DNA of 64,000 nt from Lysobacter sp. cf310 (GTDB taxonomy: Bacteria; Pseudomonadota; Gammaproteobacteria; Xanthomonadales; Xanthomonadaceae), in assembly GCF_900114355.1 (NCBI RefSeq), contig NZ_FOSS01000001.1, forward strand, positions 1,104,368-1,168,367, in the 5' to 3' direction. Below, piece by piece: positions 25,411 to 34,276 of the stretch (within the stretch, counting starts at the first letter, position 1; every line of letters starts with the position of its first letter). The notes below the pieces were generated by a model. The model was given only the letters and a program-made list of their open reading frames with translations, had not been told where the DNA came from and did no database searches. A program made the position numbers and the translations under genes.

Positions 25411-26746
25411 GCCGACCATGAGCGACGTCCGCCCGATCGCGATCTTCACCATCGGCACCCTCGGCGACGTGCTGCCCTGCGTCGCCCTGGGCCAGGGCCT
25501 GCAGCGCGCCGGCTATCCGGTGCGCATCGTCACCAGCGCCAACTTCGAAGCGCTGGTGCGCGAGGCCGGCCTGGACCATTACCCGCTGACCGCCGACTTC
25601 CAGGCCATGCTGGCCGCCGATCGCGCCATCGCCGATCGCGGCCTCAACCTGTACGCGATGGCGCGCACCTTCCGCGAACGCTATGCGCACTGGGCCCGGC
25701 ACTGGACTGCCGAAGGCCTGGCCGCCAGCGAGGGCGCCGGTCTGCTGATCGGGGTCAGCAACGCGATCCAGCTGGCCAAGGCGATGTCGGAAGCGCGCGG
25801 CCTGCCGTTCGCGATCGCGCGCCTGCAGCCGCTCACGCCCTCGCGCATCCTGCCGCCGATGGTGATGGCCGGCGGCCGCGAGCGTCTGCCCGGCTGGCTC
25901 AGCCTGAGCCTGTACCGGCTGATCCATCTGCTGGTCTGGTATGTGATGAAGCCGGCGATCAACGACATCGTGCGACCGCAGCTGGGGCTGCCGCGTTTTT
26001 CCTGGCATGGCCCGCATCTGGGCCGCAACGCCCAGCGCGAGAAGACCCTCAACGGCTACAGCCCCAGCCTGCTGCCGCGCCCAGCGGACTGGCCCGACAG
26101 TTCCCAGGTCACCGGCTACTGGTTCGCGCAGGACACCCGCTGGCAGCCCGACCCGGCGCTGCAGGCCTTTCTGGAGGCCGGCGACAAACCGATCTACGTC
26201 GGCTTCGGCAGCATGGTCAACGCCGACGCGGCCGCGTTCACCCGCACCGTGCTGGATGCGGTCGAGCGCAGCGGGCTGCGCGCCGTGCTCGCGACCGGCT
26301 GGGGCGGCCTGGACGGCGCCGACGGCGTGCGCGACGGGCGCTGCTATTTCCTGCGCCAGGCCCCGCACGACGCCTTGTTCCCGCACATGTGCGCCGCCGT
26401 GCACCACGGCGGCGCCGGCACCACCGCGGCGGCGGTGCGCGCGGGCATTCCCTCGGTGGTGGTGCCGTTCTACGGCGATCAACCGTTCTGGGCGCGCTGC
26501 CTGCACGCGCGCGGCGTCGCCCCGCCGGCGGTGCAGCGCAAAGGCCTGGACGCGGCGCGACTGGCGGCCGCCATCGCCGCCACTCAGGCGCCGGCGATGC
26601 GGCAGGCCGCCGCGCGACTGGGCGACACCGTGCGCGCCGAAGACGGGATCGGCAACGCCGTCGCCCAATTGCGCGCCTGGGGCCTGGTCGAAGCGATCGC
26701 CGACCCCGTCCCGCGCCCGCGCCGTCACCTGCGGAGCGTGGCATGA
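25403..26746 (+). CDS. GT1 family glycosyltransferase, RhlB-like
   Basis: A 447-residue protein of the MGT/UGT GT1 type. The acceptor domain begins IAIFTIGTLGDVLPCVALGQ, matching the GSAGDVFPF start region of RhlB, the first rhamnosyltransferase of rhamnolipid synthesis. The donor domain holds IYVGFGSM and HHGGAGTTAAAVRAGIPSVV, then PFYGDQPFWA. It would transfer a sugar, possibly rhamnose, to a hydroxyl of the lipid or lipoaminoacid made by the NRPS. The start overlaps the NRPS stop (alternative ATG 25418), and its own stop overlaps the next start by 4 bases, so translation is coupled. Confidence 0.85.
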   Translation: MPEPTMSDVRPIAIFTIGTLGDVLPCVALGQGLQRAGYPVRIVTSANFEALVREAGLDHYPLTADFQAMLAADRAIADRGLNLYAMARTFRERYAHWARHWTAEGLAASEGAGLLIGVSNAIQLAKAMSEARGLPFAIARLQPLTPSRILPPMVMAGGRERLPGWLSLSLYRLIHLLVWYVMKPAINDIVRPQLGLPRFSWHGPHLGRNAQREKTLNGYSPSLLPRPADWPDSSQVTGYWFAQDTRWQPDPALQAFLEAGDKPIYVGFGSMVNADAAAFTRTVLDAVERSGLRAVLATGWGGLDGADGVRDGRCYFLRQAPHDALFPHMCAAVHHGGAGTTAAAVRAGIPSVVVPFYGDQPFWARCLHARGVAPPAVQRKGLDAARLAAAIAATQAPAMRQAAARLGDTVRAEDGIGNAVAQLRAWGLVEAIADPVPRPRRHLRSVA

Positions 26747-28095
26747 GCGCTCCGCCGGGCCGTCCGCTGAGCCTGTTCGAACGCGCCCTGTACGGCGACG
26801 GCAGTTTGCCGGGCAATGTCGTGGTCACCGCCTGCATCGAAGGCCGGATCGATCCGGCCGCGCTGCTGCGCGCGCTGAGTCAGGCGCAGGCCCGCCATCC
26901 GCTGCTGCGCTGCCTGATCGTCGAACGCGAGGGCCGTCCCTGGTTCGAGTTGCGACGCACGCCGCCGCAGATCCCGCTGCGCATCATCGATCGCCGCAGC
27001 GACGAGGACTGGCTGACCTGGTCCGAGCGTGAGCTGCAGCGGTGTTTCGACGGCCGGCGCGAGCCCTTGGCGCGCCTGCTCTGGCTGCGCGGCGAGCACC
27101 GCAGCGAACTGGTGCTGATCTGCCATCACGCGATCTGCGACGGCCGCGCGCTCACCCACCTGCTGGGCGAACTGCTGCGCGATTGCGACGGGCCTGAGCG
27201 CGCGATCGAGACCCGCGACGCGCTGCCCAGCTTCGCTGACTGGCTGCCCGCCGCGGTACGCGCCGATCGCGGTCTGCAGCGCAGTATCCGCTGGCGCGCG
27301 GCCGCCCTGGCCCTGGCCTTGCGCCTGCTGGTGCGCGACCGCCCGGCGCAGCACTACGGCGCGATCTACCGCGAGTTGTGGACGCTGGACGAAGCCGTCA
27401 GCCGGCGCCTGTCCGAGCAGTGCCGCGCGCAACACGTCAGCGCCTACGTCGCCATCAGCCTGGCCTTCGTGTTGGCCTTCCGCGCGGTCTGCGGCGCGCA
27501 GCGCATCCAGCGCTTCGTCGCGCCGGTGGACATGCGCAGCCTGCTGCCGAACCTAGGCGACCGCGACCTGTTCGGCATCGCGCCCACGGTCGAGTTGCGC
27601 CCCGGCAAGACCGGCGCGGGCACCGCCGCGCCGGACGAGTTCTGGACCCGGGCGCGCGCGCTACAAGCCGAATTGCAGCGCAGGATCGAAGTCCTGCCGG
27701 CCAAGGTCTATCGCAACTTCCTCGGCCTGGAACGCCTGCACGGCGTGTTCGATCGCATGGTCGTATACGGCCGTTCGCGCCGCGAGGGCCGTCAGCTCAC
27801 CCTCAGCAATCTCGGCCGCCTGTCGCTGACTCAGGACTATCGCGGTTTCCACCTGCGCGCGGTGCGCGGCATCTCCGGCGTGGTCGGCGCGACCCCCGCG
27901 CATCAGCTGGTGATCTCGCGTTACGCGGGCCGCTACGACTTCTCCCTGTCCTCCGACGAGGAGTCGCTGCCGCGCGCGCACGCGCTGCGGATCCGCGAGC
28001 ACGCGATGGACTTGCTGATGGCGCTGACCGCGCCGCAAGCGCAGCCCCACGCCGAACCCGCTCCCGTCTCCGCCGAACCGGTGCGCGCCGCATGA
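26743..28095 (+). CDS. stand-alone condensation-domain-fold acyltransferase (PapA-like)
   Basis: A 450-residue protein of the CoA-dependent acyltransferase/condensation superfamily. It has PLSLFERALYGDGSLPGNVV at the start, the catalytic motif HHAICDG at residues 128-134, and a C-terminal LTLSNLGRLSL segment equivalent to the latch region. Stand-alone members such as PapA5 or WS/DGAT-like enzymes esterify hydroxyls with acyl groups from CoA or carrier proteins. In this operon it probably acylates the sugar or the aminoacyl lipid. It is coupled by ATGA overlaps at both ends. A second, divergent copy is two genes downstream. Confidence 0.8.
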   Translation: MSAPPGRPLSLFERALYGDGSLPGNVVVTACIEGRIDPAALLRALSQAQARHPLLRCLIVEREGRPWFELRRTPPQIPLRIIDRRSDEDWLTWSERELQRCFDGRREPLARLLWLRGEHRSELVLICHHAICDGRALTHLLGELLRDCDGPERAIETRDALPSFADWLPAAVRADRGLQRSIRWRAAALALALRLLVRDRPAQHYGAIYRELWTLDEAVSRRLSEQCRAQHVSAYVAISLAFVLAFRAVCGAQRIQRFVAPVDMRSLLPNLGDRDLFGIAPTVELRPGKTGAGTAAPDEFWTRARALQAELQRRIEVLPAKVYRNFLGLERLHGVFDRMVVYGRSRREGRQLTLSNLGRLSLTQDYRGFHLRAVRGISGVVGATPAHQLVISRYAGRYDFSLSSDEESLPRAHALRIREHAMDLLMALTAPQAQPHAEPAPVSAEPVRAA

Positions 28096-29078
28096 ACCGC
28101 TATGGCCTGATCTTCGTGCTCTACCAGCCCGACGCCGAGTTCGTCGACAACCTGCGCCGCGCGCGCGAAATCTGCGCGGACCTGGTGGCGGTGGACAATA
28201 CGCCCGAACCCGACGCCGCCCTGCACGCGGCCCTGCATCGCGAGCGCATCGACGTGCTGGTCAACCGCAACCGCGGCGGCCTGGCCGGGGCCTACAACCG
28301 CGGCGCCGAAGTGCTGCTGGCGCGCGGCTGCGAGGTGATCTTCCTGCTCGACCAGGACTCCAAGATCGAGGCTTCGTTCTTCACCGCGATGATGCAGGCC
28401 TGCGCCGCGGTCGGCGGCGACAGCTTCGTGCTCGGGCCGCGCGTGTACGAGATCAACCTGCGCAAGTGCATGCCGACGTTTCCGCCGGGTCGGCGCTTTC
28501 CCCGGCCGGTGCGCATGACCGAACGCGAGCACGGCCTGTTCCCGACCTTGTTCGTGATTTCCTCGGGCTCGGCGATCTCGGCCGCCGCCTATCGCAAGCT
28601 CGGCGCCTTCCGCGAGGACTACTTCATCGAGTACATCGACATCGAGTACGGCCTGCGCGCGTCCAGCCAGGGCGTGCCGGTGTACGTGAACGCCGACGTG
28701 ACCATGCAGCAGACCACCGGCCACATCCGCCGCCACGGCAAGCTCTATACCACCCACCACGTCGCCTGGCGCCGCTACTACGGCGCGCGCAATGCGGTGC
28801 ACTGCCTGCGCCTGTACAAGGCGCATTGGGGCCTGCATTGGCTCAGCGGCGCGCTGGCCCTGCACCAAGCACTGTGCGTGGCCCTGTTCGAACCCGACAA
28901 GCTGCGCAAGCTCACCGCCATCGCCTGCGGCTACCTGGACGGCCGGCGCGGACGCCTGGGCACCTTCGAACGCCTGCATCCGCGCATTCACGCCTATTGC
29001 ACCCGCGCCAGTCGCGAGGCGCAGGCGGCCGAGCGCGCCAAGCCCGCGCCGGCACCCGCGCCCGGAGACGCCGGGTGA
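28092..29078 (+). CDS. GT2 family rhamnosyltransferase, RhlC-like
   Basis: A 328-residue GT2 protein starting MNRYGLIFVLYQPDAEFVDN. It shows VAVDNTPEP, FLLDQDSKIEASF with the DxD-like donor motif, LGPRVYE, FVISSGSAIS and EDYFIEYIDIEYGLRASSQG. The C-terminus has WRRYYGARNAVHCLRLY and FEPDKLRKLTAI. These blocks line up in order with RhlC, the second rhamnosyltransferase of rhamnolipid synthesis, and with other dTDP-rhamnose-using enzymes. It probably adds a second sugar to the product. Overlaps of 4 bases on both sides place it inside the operon. Confidence 0.88.
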   Translation: MNRYGLIFVLYQPDAEFVDNLRRAREICADLVAVDNTPEPDAALHAALHRERIDVLVNRNRGGLAGAYNRGAEVLLARGCEVIFLLDQDSKIEASFFTAMMQACAAVGGDSFVLGPRVYEINLRKCMPTFPPGRRFPRPVRMTEREHGLFPTLFVISSGSAISAAAYRKLGAFREDYFIEYIDIEYGLRASSQGVPVYVNADVTMQQTTGHIRRHGKLYTTHHVAWRRYYGARNAVHCLRLYKAHWGLHWLSGALALHQALCVALFEPDKLRKLTAIACGYLDGRRGRLGTFERLHPRIHAYCTRASREAQAAERAKPAPAPAPGDAG

Positions 29079-30376
29079 GCCGCCCGCTGTCCACGATCGA
29101 GCAGCTGATCGACGGTTGCATCGTCTACGCGCTGCGGCTGGACGGCGAAATCGCCGAGGCCGATCTGCGCAGGGCGATCGCGCGCGTGCAGGCCAAGCAT
29201 CCGGCCCTGCGTGCAACCTTGCGCACGCAAGGCATGGCCGTGCGCTACGTGGACGATGGCGCCGGCCCCATCCCCCTGCGCGTGCTGGGCTTGCGCGGCG
29301 ACGGCGATAGCCGCCGCGAAATCGACCAGGAGCTGGAAACGCCCTTCGCCGAGGGCCAGGCCCAGTTACGCCTGGTCTGGCTGCGCGGCGCGGGCCGCAG
29401 CGAGCTGCTGTTCGCGGCCTCGCACCGCATCTGCGACGGCATGAGCCTGCTGATCGTGGCCAGGGAAACCCTGCGCGCCCTGTACGACGACGTGCCGTTG
29501 CCGCCCTACGCGCCGCTCACCGCCGCCGATATCGTCGGCCACTACGTCCCCGCGCATCCGCGACGCCGGCGCTGGGTCGCCGGCCTGATCGGCCTGGCGC
29601 TGCGCCTGCTGCCGCCGATGGCGCCGCCGCGCAATCGCGAGCACCACCTGGAATGGAGCGCCGGCGCGGTGCTGTCCAGCGCGCTGCGTCAGCGCTGCAA
29701 ACGCGAGGACGTGTCGGTGCACGCCGCCCTGCTGGTCGCGCTGGACGCGGCCCTGCTCACCGCACTGGGCCGCGAACAGGTACCGGCCTGGATCGAAAGC
29801 CCGATGGACGGCCGGCGCGGACGCGTGCCGGCGCTGGCCGACGACCGCCTGTTCTACGGCGGCGGCGGCCTGAAGTTCCGCACCGGCCAGGACGACGGCA
29901 GCGGCTTCTGGGATCGCGTGCGCGAAGCGCATCGTTCGATACAGGCGCAGATCGAGCGCGAAACCCGCGAGATTCCCAGCCGCTACCACTTCTGCGAACT
30001 GATCCGGCCACCGGCGCCGGCGCGCTTGAACGCGCTGATCCGGCTCGGCAATGCGCTCGGCCTGAAGGGCAGCTGGAACCGCATCACTTTGTCGAATCTG
30101 GGCCAGCTCGATCTGGTCGACGAGCGGGCGCCGTTCCGCCTGGACGATTTCCGCCTGTACGTGCACTCGCATTCGGTGCGCGCGCTGGGCCTGATCGTGT
30201 ACGCCCTGCACGGCCAGCTGCGCTTCTATTGCATGGGCGACGAGCATTGCATCGATCCCGAGCGCGCCCACGCCCTGCGCGAGGCCCTGATGGCGGTGCT
30301 GGAAGCCCAGGTCGCGCGCACCCAGCCCGCTGCGGCATCGCCGTCCCGCGTGGACGGCGCGGCCTGGGCCGGTTGA
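29075..30376 (+). CDS. second stand-alone condensation-fold acyltransferase with altered active-site motif
   Basis: A 433-residue protein read from GTG 29075, which overlaps the previous stop (GTGA); GGAGA is eight bases upstream. The fold resembles the product of 26743-28095: TIEQLIDGCIVYALRLDGEI at the start and WNRITLSNLGQLDLVDERAP near the end. The catalytic motif at 116-122 is SHRICDG, so the first His of HHxxxDG is Ser while the second His and the Asp remain. In condensation domains the second His is the catalytic one, so activity is possible. It is the last gene of the overlapping run. Confidence 0.75.
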   Translation: MSRPLSTIEQLIDGCIVYALRLDGEIAEADLRRAIARVQAKHPALRATLRTQGMAVRYVDDGAGPIPLRVLGLRGDGDSRREIDQELETPFAEGQAQLRLVWLRGAGRSELLFAASHRICDGMSLLIVARETLRALYDDVPLPPYAPLTAADIVGHYVPAHPRRRRWVAGLIGLALRLLPPMAPPRNREHHLEWSAGAVLSSALRQRCKREDVSVHAALLVALDAALLTALGREQVPAWIESPMDGRRGRVPALADDRLFYGGGGLKFRTGQDDGSGFWDRVREAHRSIQAQIERETREIPSRYHFCELIRPPAPARLNALIRLGNALGLKGSWNRITLSNLGQLDLVDERAPFRLDDFRLYVHSHSVRALGLIVYALHGQLRFYCMGDEHCIDPERAHALREALMAVLEAQVARTQPAAASPSRVDGAAWAG

Positions 30377-30455
30377 GGCGCCCTGCCTTTCGACACGGCT
30401 GCGCCGCGGCCGGCATCGGGCTAACCTGAGGCCCGACCCGATCGAGGAAACCGCG

Positions 30456-31139
30456 ATGGCGCTCGTGCTTTACCAGCATCCCCTGGCTTCGTTCTGCCAC
30501 AAGGTGCTGATCGCCCTGTACGAAAACGGCACCGCCTTCGAACCGCGCCTGATCGAACGCGCGGCCGCCGACGAGCACACCCGTTTCCTCGATCTGTGGC
30601 CGGTCGGCAAGATGCCGGTGCTGCGCGACGAAGCGCGCGATGCGACGGTGCCCGAGACCAGTATCATCATCGAGTACCTGGACCGTCATTACCCGGGTCC
30701 GCAGCCGTTGCTGCCCGCCGATCCGACCGCCAACCTCGACGCGCGCCTGTGGGACCGGTTTTTCGACCTGTACGTAAGCGTGCCGATGCAGAAGATCGTG
30801 CTGGACCGCCTGCGCGGCGAGGACGAGCGCGATCCGCGCGGCGTGGCCGATGCCCATGCCGGCCTGGGCATCGCCTACGGCATGATCGAGCGGCGCATGG
30901 CCGACCGGGTCTGGGCCGCCGGCGACGAATTCGGCCTGGCCGACTGCGCGGCAGCGCCGGCCCTGTTCTACGCCGGCATCGTGACCCCGTTCGGCGACGG
31001 CTACCCGCAACTGAGCGCCTACTTCGAACGTCTGCTGCAGCGGCCGTCCTACGCGCGCGTGCTGAACGAGGCGCGGCCTTACTTCAAGCTGTTCCCCTAT
31101 TACGAGCGCATGCCGGCGCGGTTCCTGGCCGAGAGCTAG
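30456..31139 (+). CDS. glutathione S-transferase
   Basis: A 227-residue GST. The thioredoxin-fold N-terminus reads LVLYQHPLASFCHKVLIALY, with Ser/Cys in the position that activates glutathione, then VGKMPVLRDE and ETSIIIEYLDRHYPG as the glutathione-binding cis-Pro and ES/T motifs. The helical C-domain includes DEFGLADCAAAPALFYAGIV. The substrate is unknown. It follows the biosynthetic operon after 80 bases in the same direction and may be read through from it, but has its own AGGAAA ribosome site. Confidence 0.9.
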   Translation: MALVLYQHPLASFCHKVLIALYENGTAFEPRLIERAAADEHTRFLDLWPVGKMPVLRDEARDATVPETSIIIEYLDRHYPGPQPLLPADPTANLDARLWDRFFDLYVSVPMQKIVLDRLRGEDERDPRGVADAHAGLGIAYGMIERRMADRVWAAGDEFGLADCAAAPALFYAGIVTPFGDGYPQLSAYFERLLQRPSYARVLNEARPYFKLFPYYERMPARFLAES

Positions 31140-31240
31140 GCACGAGGGTGTCGACGCGCCATGACCTCGCAGGTCATGGCCGGCGCTGCCCGCCCTGTCT
31201 ATCATCGCCGTCGAAGCCCGAACCTGGCCGCACGAACACG

Positions 31241-32077
31241 ATGTCGGATTTCGCAGTCGCCCGATTGTTCGACAGCGGCACCCTGGCGGTGCGCGACGTG
31301 CTGTGCGGCGGTCAGTGCCGCCATCGCAGCCAGGAGGAATGCGCCTCCTCGACCCACCTGGTGTTTCCTTATCGCGGCCTGTACCTGCGCCACGTCGGCC
31401 AGGACCAGTCGGTGGCCGACGCCAACCACGCCCTGCTGTTCAACGCCGGCGAGGGCTACCAGGTCAGCCACCCCGTCAGCGGCGGCGACGCCAGTCTGGT
31501 GCTGGCGCTGTCCGAACCGCTGCTGCGCGAACTGGCGCCGGCCGAATTGCTGCAAAAGCGCGACCAGCTCGGTTTCCGTCTGCAATCGCTGCGCATCGAT
31601 GCGCGCGCGCAGGCGCTGGTCGCCCTGCTCCGGCACAACCTGCAACTGGGCCGCATCGAAACGCTGGAAGCCGAGAGCCTGGCCCTGACCCTGGTCTGCC
31701 GCAGCCTGGGACCGCGTACCACCCACATCACCGCGGCCACGCACGCGCGACGCCGATTGGTGGATCGGGTCAAGGTCTTGCTGGCCGCGGACCTGACCCG
31801 GCGTTGGACCCTGGAAGAGATCGCGGCCGAGATCGGCGGTTCGGCGGTCTACCTGACCCAGGCCTTCCAGCAGGTCGAGGGCCTGCCGCTGTATCGCTAT
31901 CACCTGCGCCTGCGCCTGGCGCGCGCGCTGGACCGGATTCCGCACAGTCAGGACATGTCGGCGCTGGCCCTGGACCTCGGTTTCTCCAGCCACAGCCACT
32001 TCAGCGCCGCGTTCAAGCAGGCCTACGGCCGCACGCCCTCAGCGTTCCAGCGCTCGGCGCTGGCCAAGAGCGCCTGA
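31241..32077 (+). CDS. AraC family transcriptional regulator
   Basis: A 278-residue regulator. The N-terminal 170 residues form a cupin-like sensing domain (THLVFPYRGLYLRHVGQDQS, FNAGEGYQVSHPVSGGD). The C-terminal double helix-turn-helix includes WTLEEIAAEIGGSAVYLTQA and ALDLGFSSHSHFSAAFKQAY followed by GRTPSAF. ATG 31241 is chosen because the sensor domain begins there. Its targets may be the downstream zinc-ribbon/hydrolase pair or the upstream genes; no binding site was identified. Confidence 0.9.
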   Translation: MSDFAVARLFDSGTLAVRDVLCGGQCRHRSQEECASSTHLVFPYRGLYLRHVGQDQSVADANHALLFNAGEGYQVSHPVSGGDASLVLALSEPLLRELAPAELLQKRDQLGFRLQSLRIDARAQALVALLRHNLQLGRIETLEAESLALTLVCRSLGPRTTHITAATHARRRLVDRVKVLLAADLTRRWTLEEIAAEIGGSAVYLTQAFQQVEGLPLYRYHLRLRLARALDRIPHSQDMSALALDLGFSSHSHFSAAFKQAYGRTPSAFQRSALAKSA

Positions 32078-32174
32078 GCGCGCGCCGCGCAAACCGCTAA
32101 AGAATCCGACAGCGGCGGCGCCGCCGCGATGGTCTCCTGAGCGTGCCCGAACCGGGCCCATATCGGAGAACCCC

Positions 32175-32312
32175 ATGAACGAGAACACCTGCGCCGCTTG
32201 CGACAGCGAGCTGGACGAACACGCGATCCAGGTCACGATCGGCGGCCGCGCCGTCGAGGTGTGCTGCGAAGAATGCGCGCACAAGCTGCGCGAAGCGGAG
32301 CTGCGGCCATGA
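32175..32312 (+). CDS. 45-residue zinc-ribbon (TRASH-like) protein
   Basis: A small gene too short for usual cut-offs. It encodes MNENTCAACDSELDEHAIQV and ends with VEVCCEECAHKLREAELRP. The CxxC ... CCxxC spacing with a hydrophobic core fits TRASH/YHS-type metal-binding domains. GGAG lies nine bases before ATG 32175. The stop overlaps the start of the next gene by 4 bases (ATGA), which supports translation and coupling. The role may be metal sensing or delivery, or regulation of the partner hydrolase; this is inference. Confidence 0.7.
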   Translation: MNENTCAACDSELDEHAIQVTIGGRAVEVCCEECAHKLREAELRP

Positions 32313-33202
32313 GCGGCGGTCAGCGCTATTTCGCCGACCGTCGCACGGTCGACACGCCTTCGGGCCGGATCAGCTACGTCGAACAGGGCCAAGGCCCGGT
32401 GGCGTTATTCGTGCACGGCGTGCTGCTCAACGGCTACCTGTGGCGGCATCAGCTCGCCGAGCTCGGCGACAGCCGGCGCTGCATCGCGCTGGACCTGCTC
32501 GGCCACGGTTACACCGAGGCCGGCGCGGGCCAGGATGCATCGGTCACCGCCAACGCGCACATGCTGGCGCAGTTCCTCGACGCGCTGGGCATCGACCGCG
32601 TCGATCTGGTCGGCAACGACAGCGGCGGCGGCATCTGCCAGATCTTCGCCGCGCTGTATCCGCAGCGCATCCGCAGCCTGGCGCTGAGCAACTGCGATGC
32701 CCACGACAACTGGCCGCCGGAGGCGTTCAAGCCTTTCGTGGCGATGGTGGCCGCGGGCGGACTGGGCGACACCCTGCGCGCCATGCAGGCCGACAAGTCG
32801 GTGTTCCGCAGCGCGCTGGCGCCGGCTTACGAGCGTCCGGACCAGGTCAGCGACGCCACCATCGACACCTATCTGCGGCCGCTGCTGGAACCGGCGCGAC
32901 TGGCCGAGCTGGAACGTTTCGTCAACGCCTTCGACTGCCGCCACACCCTGGCGATCGAGGACGGCCTGCGCCGCCTGCAGGCGCCGACCCTGATCGCCTG
33001 GGGCACCGACGACGTCTATTTCCCCCTGCCCTGGTCGCTCTGGCTGCAGCAGACCATCCCGGGCACGGTGCGGCGGGTGGAGTTCGAGGGCGCGCGCATC
33101 TTCTTCCCCGAGGAGCGCTGGCAGGACTTCAACTGCGAACTGCGCGCGCATTGGCAGGCGCACTCCGTCGAGCAGGCCGGCGCGCAGGCTGCCACGGCAT
33201 GA
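32309..33202 (+). CDS. alpha/beta hydrolase with Asp at the nucleophile position
   Basis: A 297-residue hydrolase. It has VALFVHGVLLNGYLWRHQLA (oxyanion), DLLGHGYTEA, and LVGNDSGGGICQIFA, where the elbow places Asp rather than Ser as nucleophile, as in haloalkane/haloacid-ester dehalogenases and epoxide hydrolases. AWGTDDVYFP gives the acid region. A C-terminal catalytic His equivalent to the usual GxH is not obvious: the segment reads VEFEGARIFFPEERW, so the enzyme may be atypical. It is translationally coupled to the zinc-ribbon protein just upstream. Confidence 0.8.
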   Translation: MSGGQRYFADRRTVDTPSGRISYVEQGQGPVALFVHGVLLNGYLWRHQLAELGDSRRCIALDLLGHGYTEAGAGQDASVTANAHMLAQFLDALGIDRVDLVGNDSGGGICQIFAALYPQRIRSLALSNCDAHDNWPPEAFKPFVAMVAAGGLGDTLRAMQADKSVFRSALAPAYERPDQVSDATIDTYLRPLLEPARLAELERFVNAFDCRHTLAIEDGLRRLQAPTLIAWGTDDVYFPLPWSLWLQQTIPGTVRRVEFEGARIFFPEERWQDFNCELRAHWQAHSVEQAGAQAATA

Positions 33203-33254
33203 ATCGCCAGCGCGCACATCCGCTCTCTCACGCTACGTCACGGGGTTTCAACTG

Positions 33255-34265
33255 ATGCACACCATCGCTGTCTACGGCGCTTACGGCCACACCGGCCGCT
33301 TCGTGATCGCCGAACTGCTCCGGCGCGGCCTGGTGCCGCGCCTGGGCGGACGCGACGCCGCCAAGCTGGCGGCGCTCGCGCAGATCCATCCGGACCTGGA
33401 GCGCCGTCAGGCCTCGATCGAGTCGCCGGCCGAGTTGGATAGTCTGCTGGACGGCGCCGCCGCGGTGATCAACTGCGCCGGCCCCTTCCTGGATACCGCG
33501 GCGCCGGTACTGGAGGCCGCGTTGCGCGCCGGGCTGCCCTACCTCGATGTGTGCGCCGAGCAAGGCGCCGTGCTCGATCTGGTCGAGCACTACGACGAGC
33601 GCGCCCGCGCCGCCAGCATCGTCGCGATACCGGCGATGGCCTTCTTCGGCGGTCTGGCCGATCTGCTGGCCACCGCCGCGCTGGGCGATTGGCCCGAGGC
33701 GGACGCGATCGAAATAGCGGTCGCGCTGGACAGCTGGCATCCGACCGCGGGCACGCGCATCACCGGCCAGCGCAATCAGCGCGCGCGCCTGGTGATCGCC
33801 GACGGCGAACTGGCGCCGCTCGCGCAGCCGCCGGCGACGCGCGACTGGACCTTCCCGGCGCCTTTCGGCGTCCAGTCCACCGTCGCGTTGCCGTTCTCGG
33901 AGATCGCCACCCTGTCGCGCCATGTGCGCAGTGCGCGCGTGGATTCGTACATGAACCTGACCGCGCTCCAGGACGTGCGCGATCCGCACACGCCGCCGCC
34001 GACGGCCGCCGATGCGAGCGGACTTTCGGCGCAGCGCTATGCGGTCGATGTGCATGTGCATCGCCAAGGCCGCAGCCATCGTGCGTTCGCGCAGGGGCGC
34101 GACATCTATGCGGTCAGCGCGCCGTTGATCGTCGAGGCCCTGGTGCGGATCCTCGACGGGCGCGCGCACGCGATGGGTGTGGTCGCACCGGGTCAGACCT
34201 TCGACGCGGCGGCGTTCCTGAGCGCGTTGCCGGCGCTGCAGTGGACGCTGGAGGTCGAGGGCTGA
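33255..34265 (+). CDS. saccharopine dehydrogenase-like NAD(P)-binding oxidoreductase
   Basis: A 336-residue protein. The N-terminal Rossmann fold starts HTIAVYGAYGHTGRFVIAEL with a GAYGHTG nucleotide loop, followed by LGGRDAAKLAALA and VINCAGPFLDTAAPVLEAAL, hallmarks of the saccharopine dehydrogenase/trans-enoyl-reductase-like family. The remaining part contains AIPAMAFFGGLADLLATAAL. Family members reduce or oxidise varied carbonyl and enoyl substrates; none can be assigned. It lies 52 bases after the hydrolase gene in the same direction. Confidence 0.8.
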   Translation: MHTIAVYGAYGHTGRFVIAELLRRGLVPRLGGRDAAKLAALAQIHPDLERRQASIESPAELDSLLDGAAAVINCAGPFLDTAAPVLEAALRAGLPYLDVCAEQGAVLDLVEHYDERARAASIVAIPAMAFFGGLADLLATAALGDWPEADAIEIAVALDSWHPTAGTRITGQRNQRARLVIADGELAPLAQPPATRDWTFPAPFGVQSTVALPFSEIATLSRHVRSARVDSYMNLTALQDVRDPHTPPPTAADASGLSAQRYAVDVHVHRQGRSHRAFAQGRDIYAVSAPLIVEALVRILDGRAHAMGVVAPGQTFDAAAFLSALPALQWTLEVEG

Positions 34266-34276
34266 GCGCCAGGGGT

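Noticed and set aside
21187-25458. 1423-codon open frame on the minus strand
   Set aside because: It is antisense to the NRPS, whose domain motifs are unmistakable; the frame is open only because of the high GC content and yields a low-complexity Gln/Arg/Gly-rich sequence.
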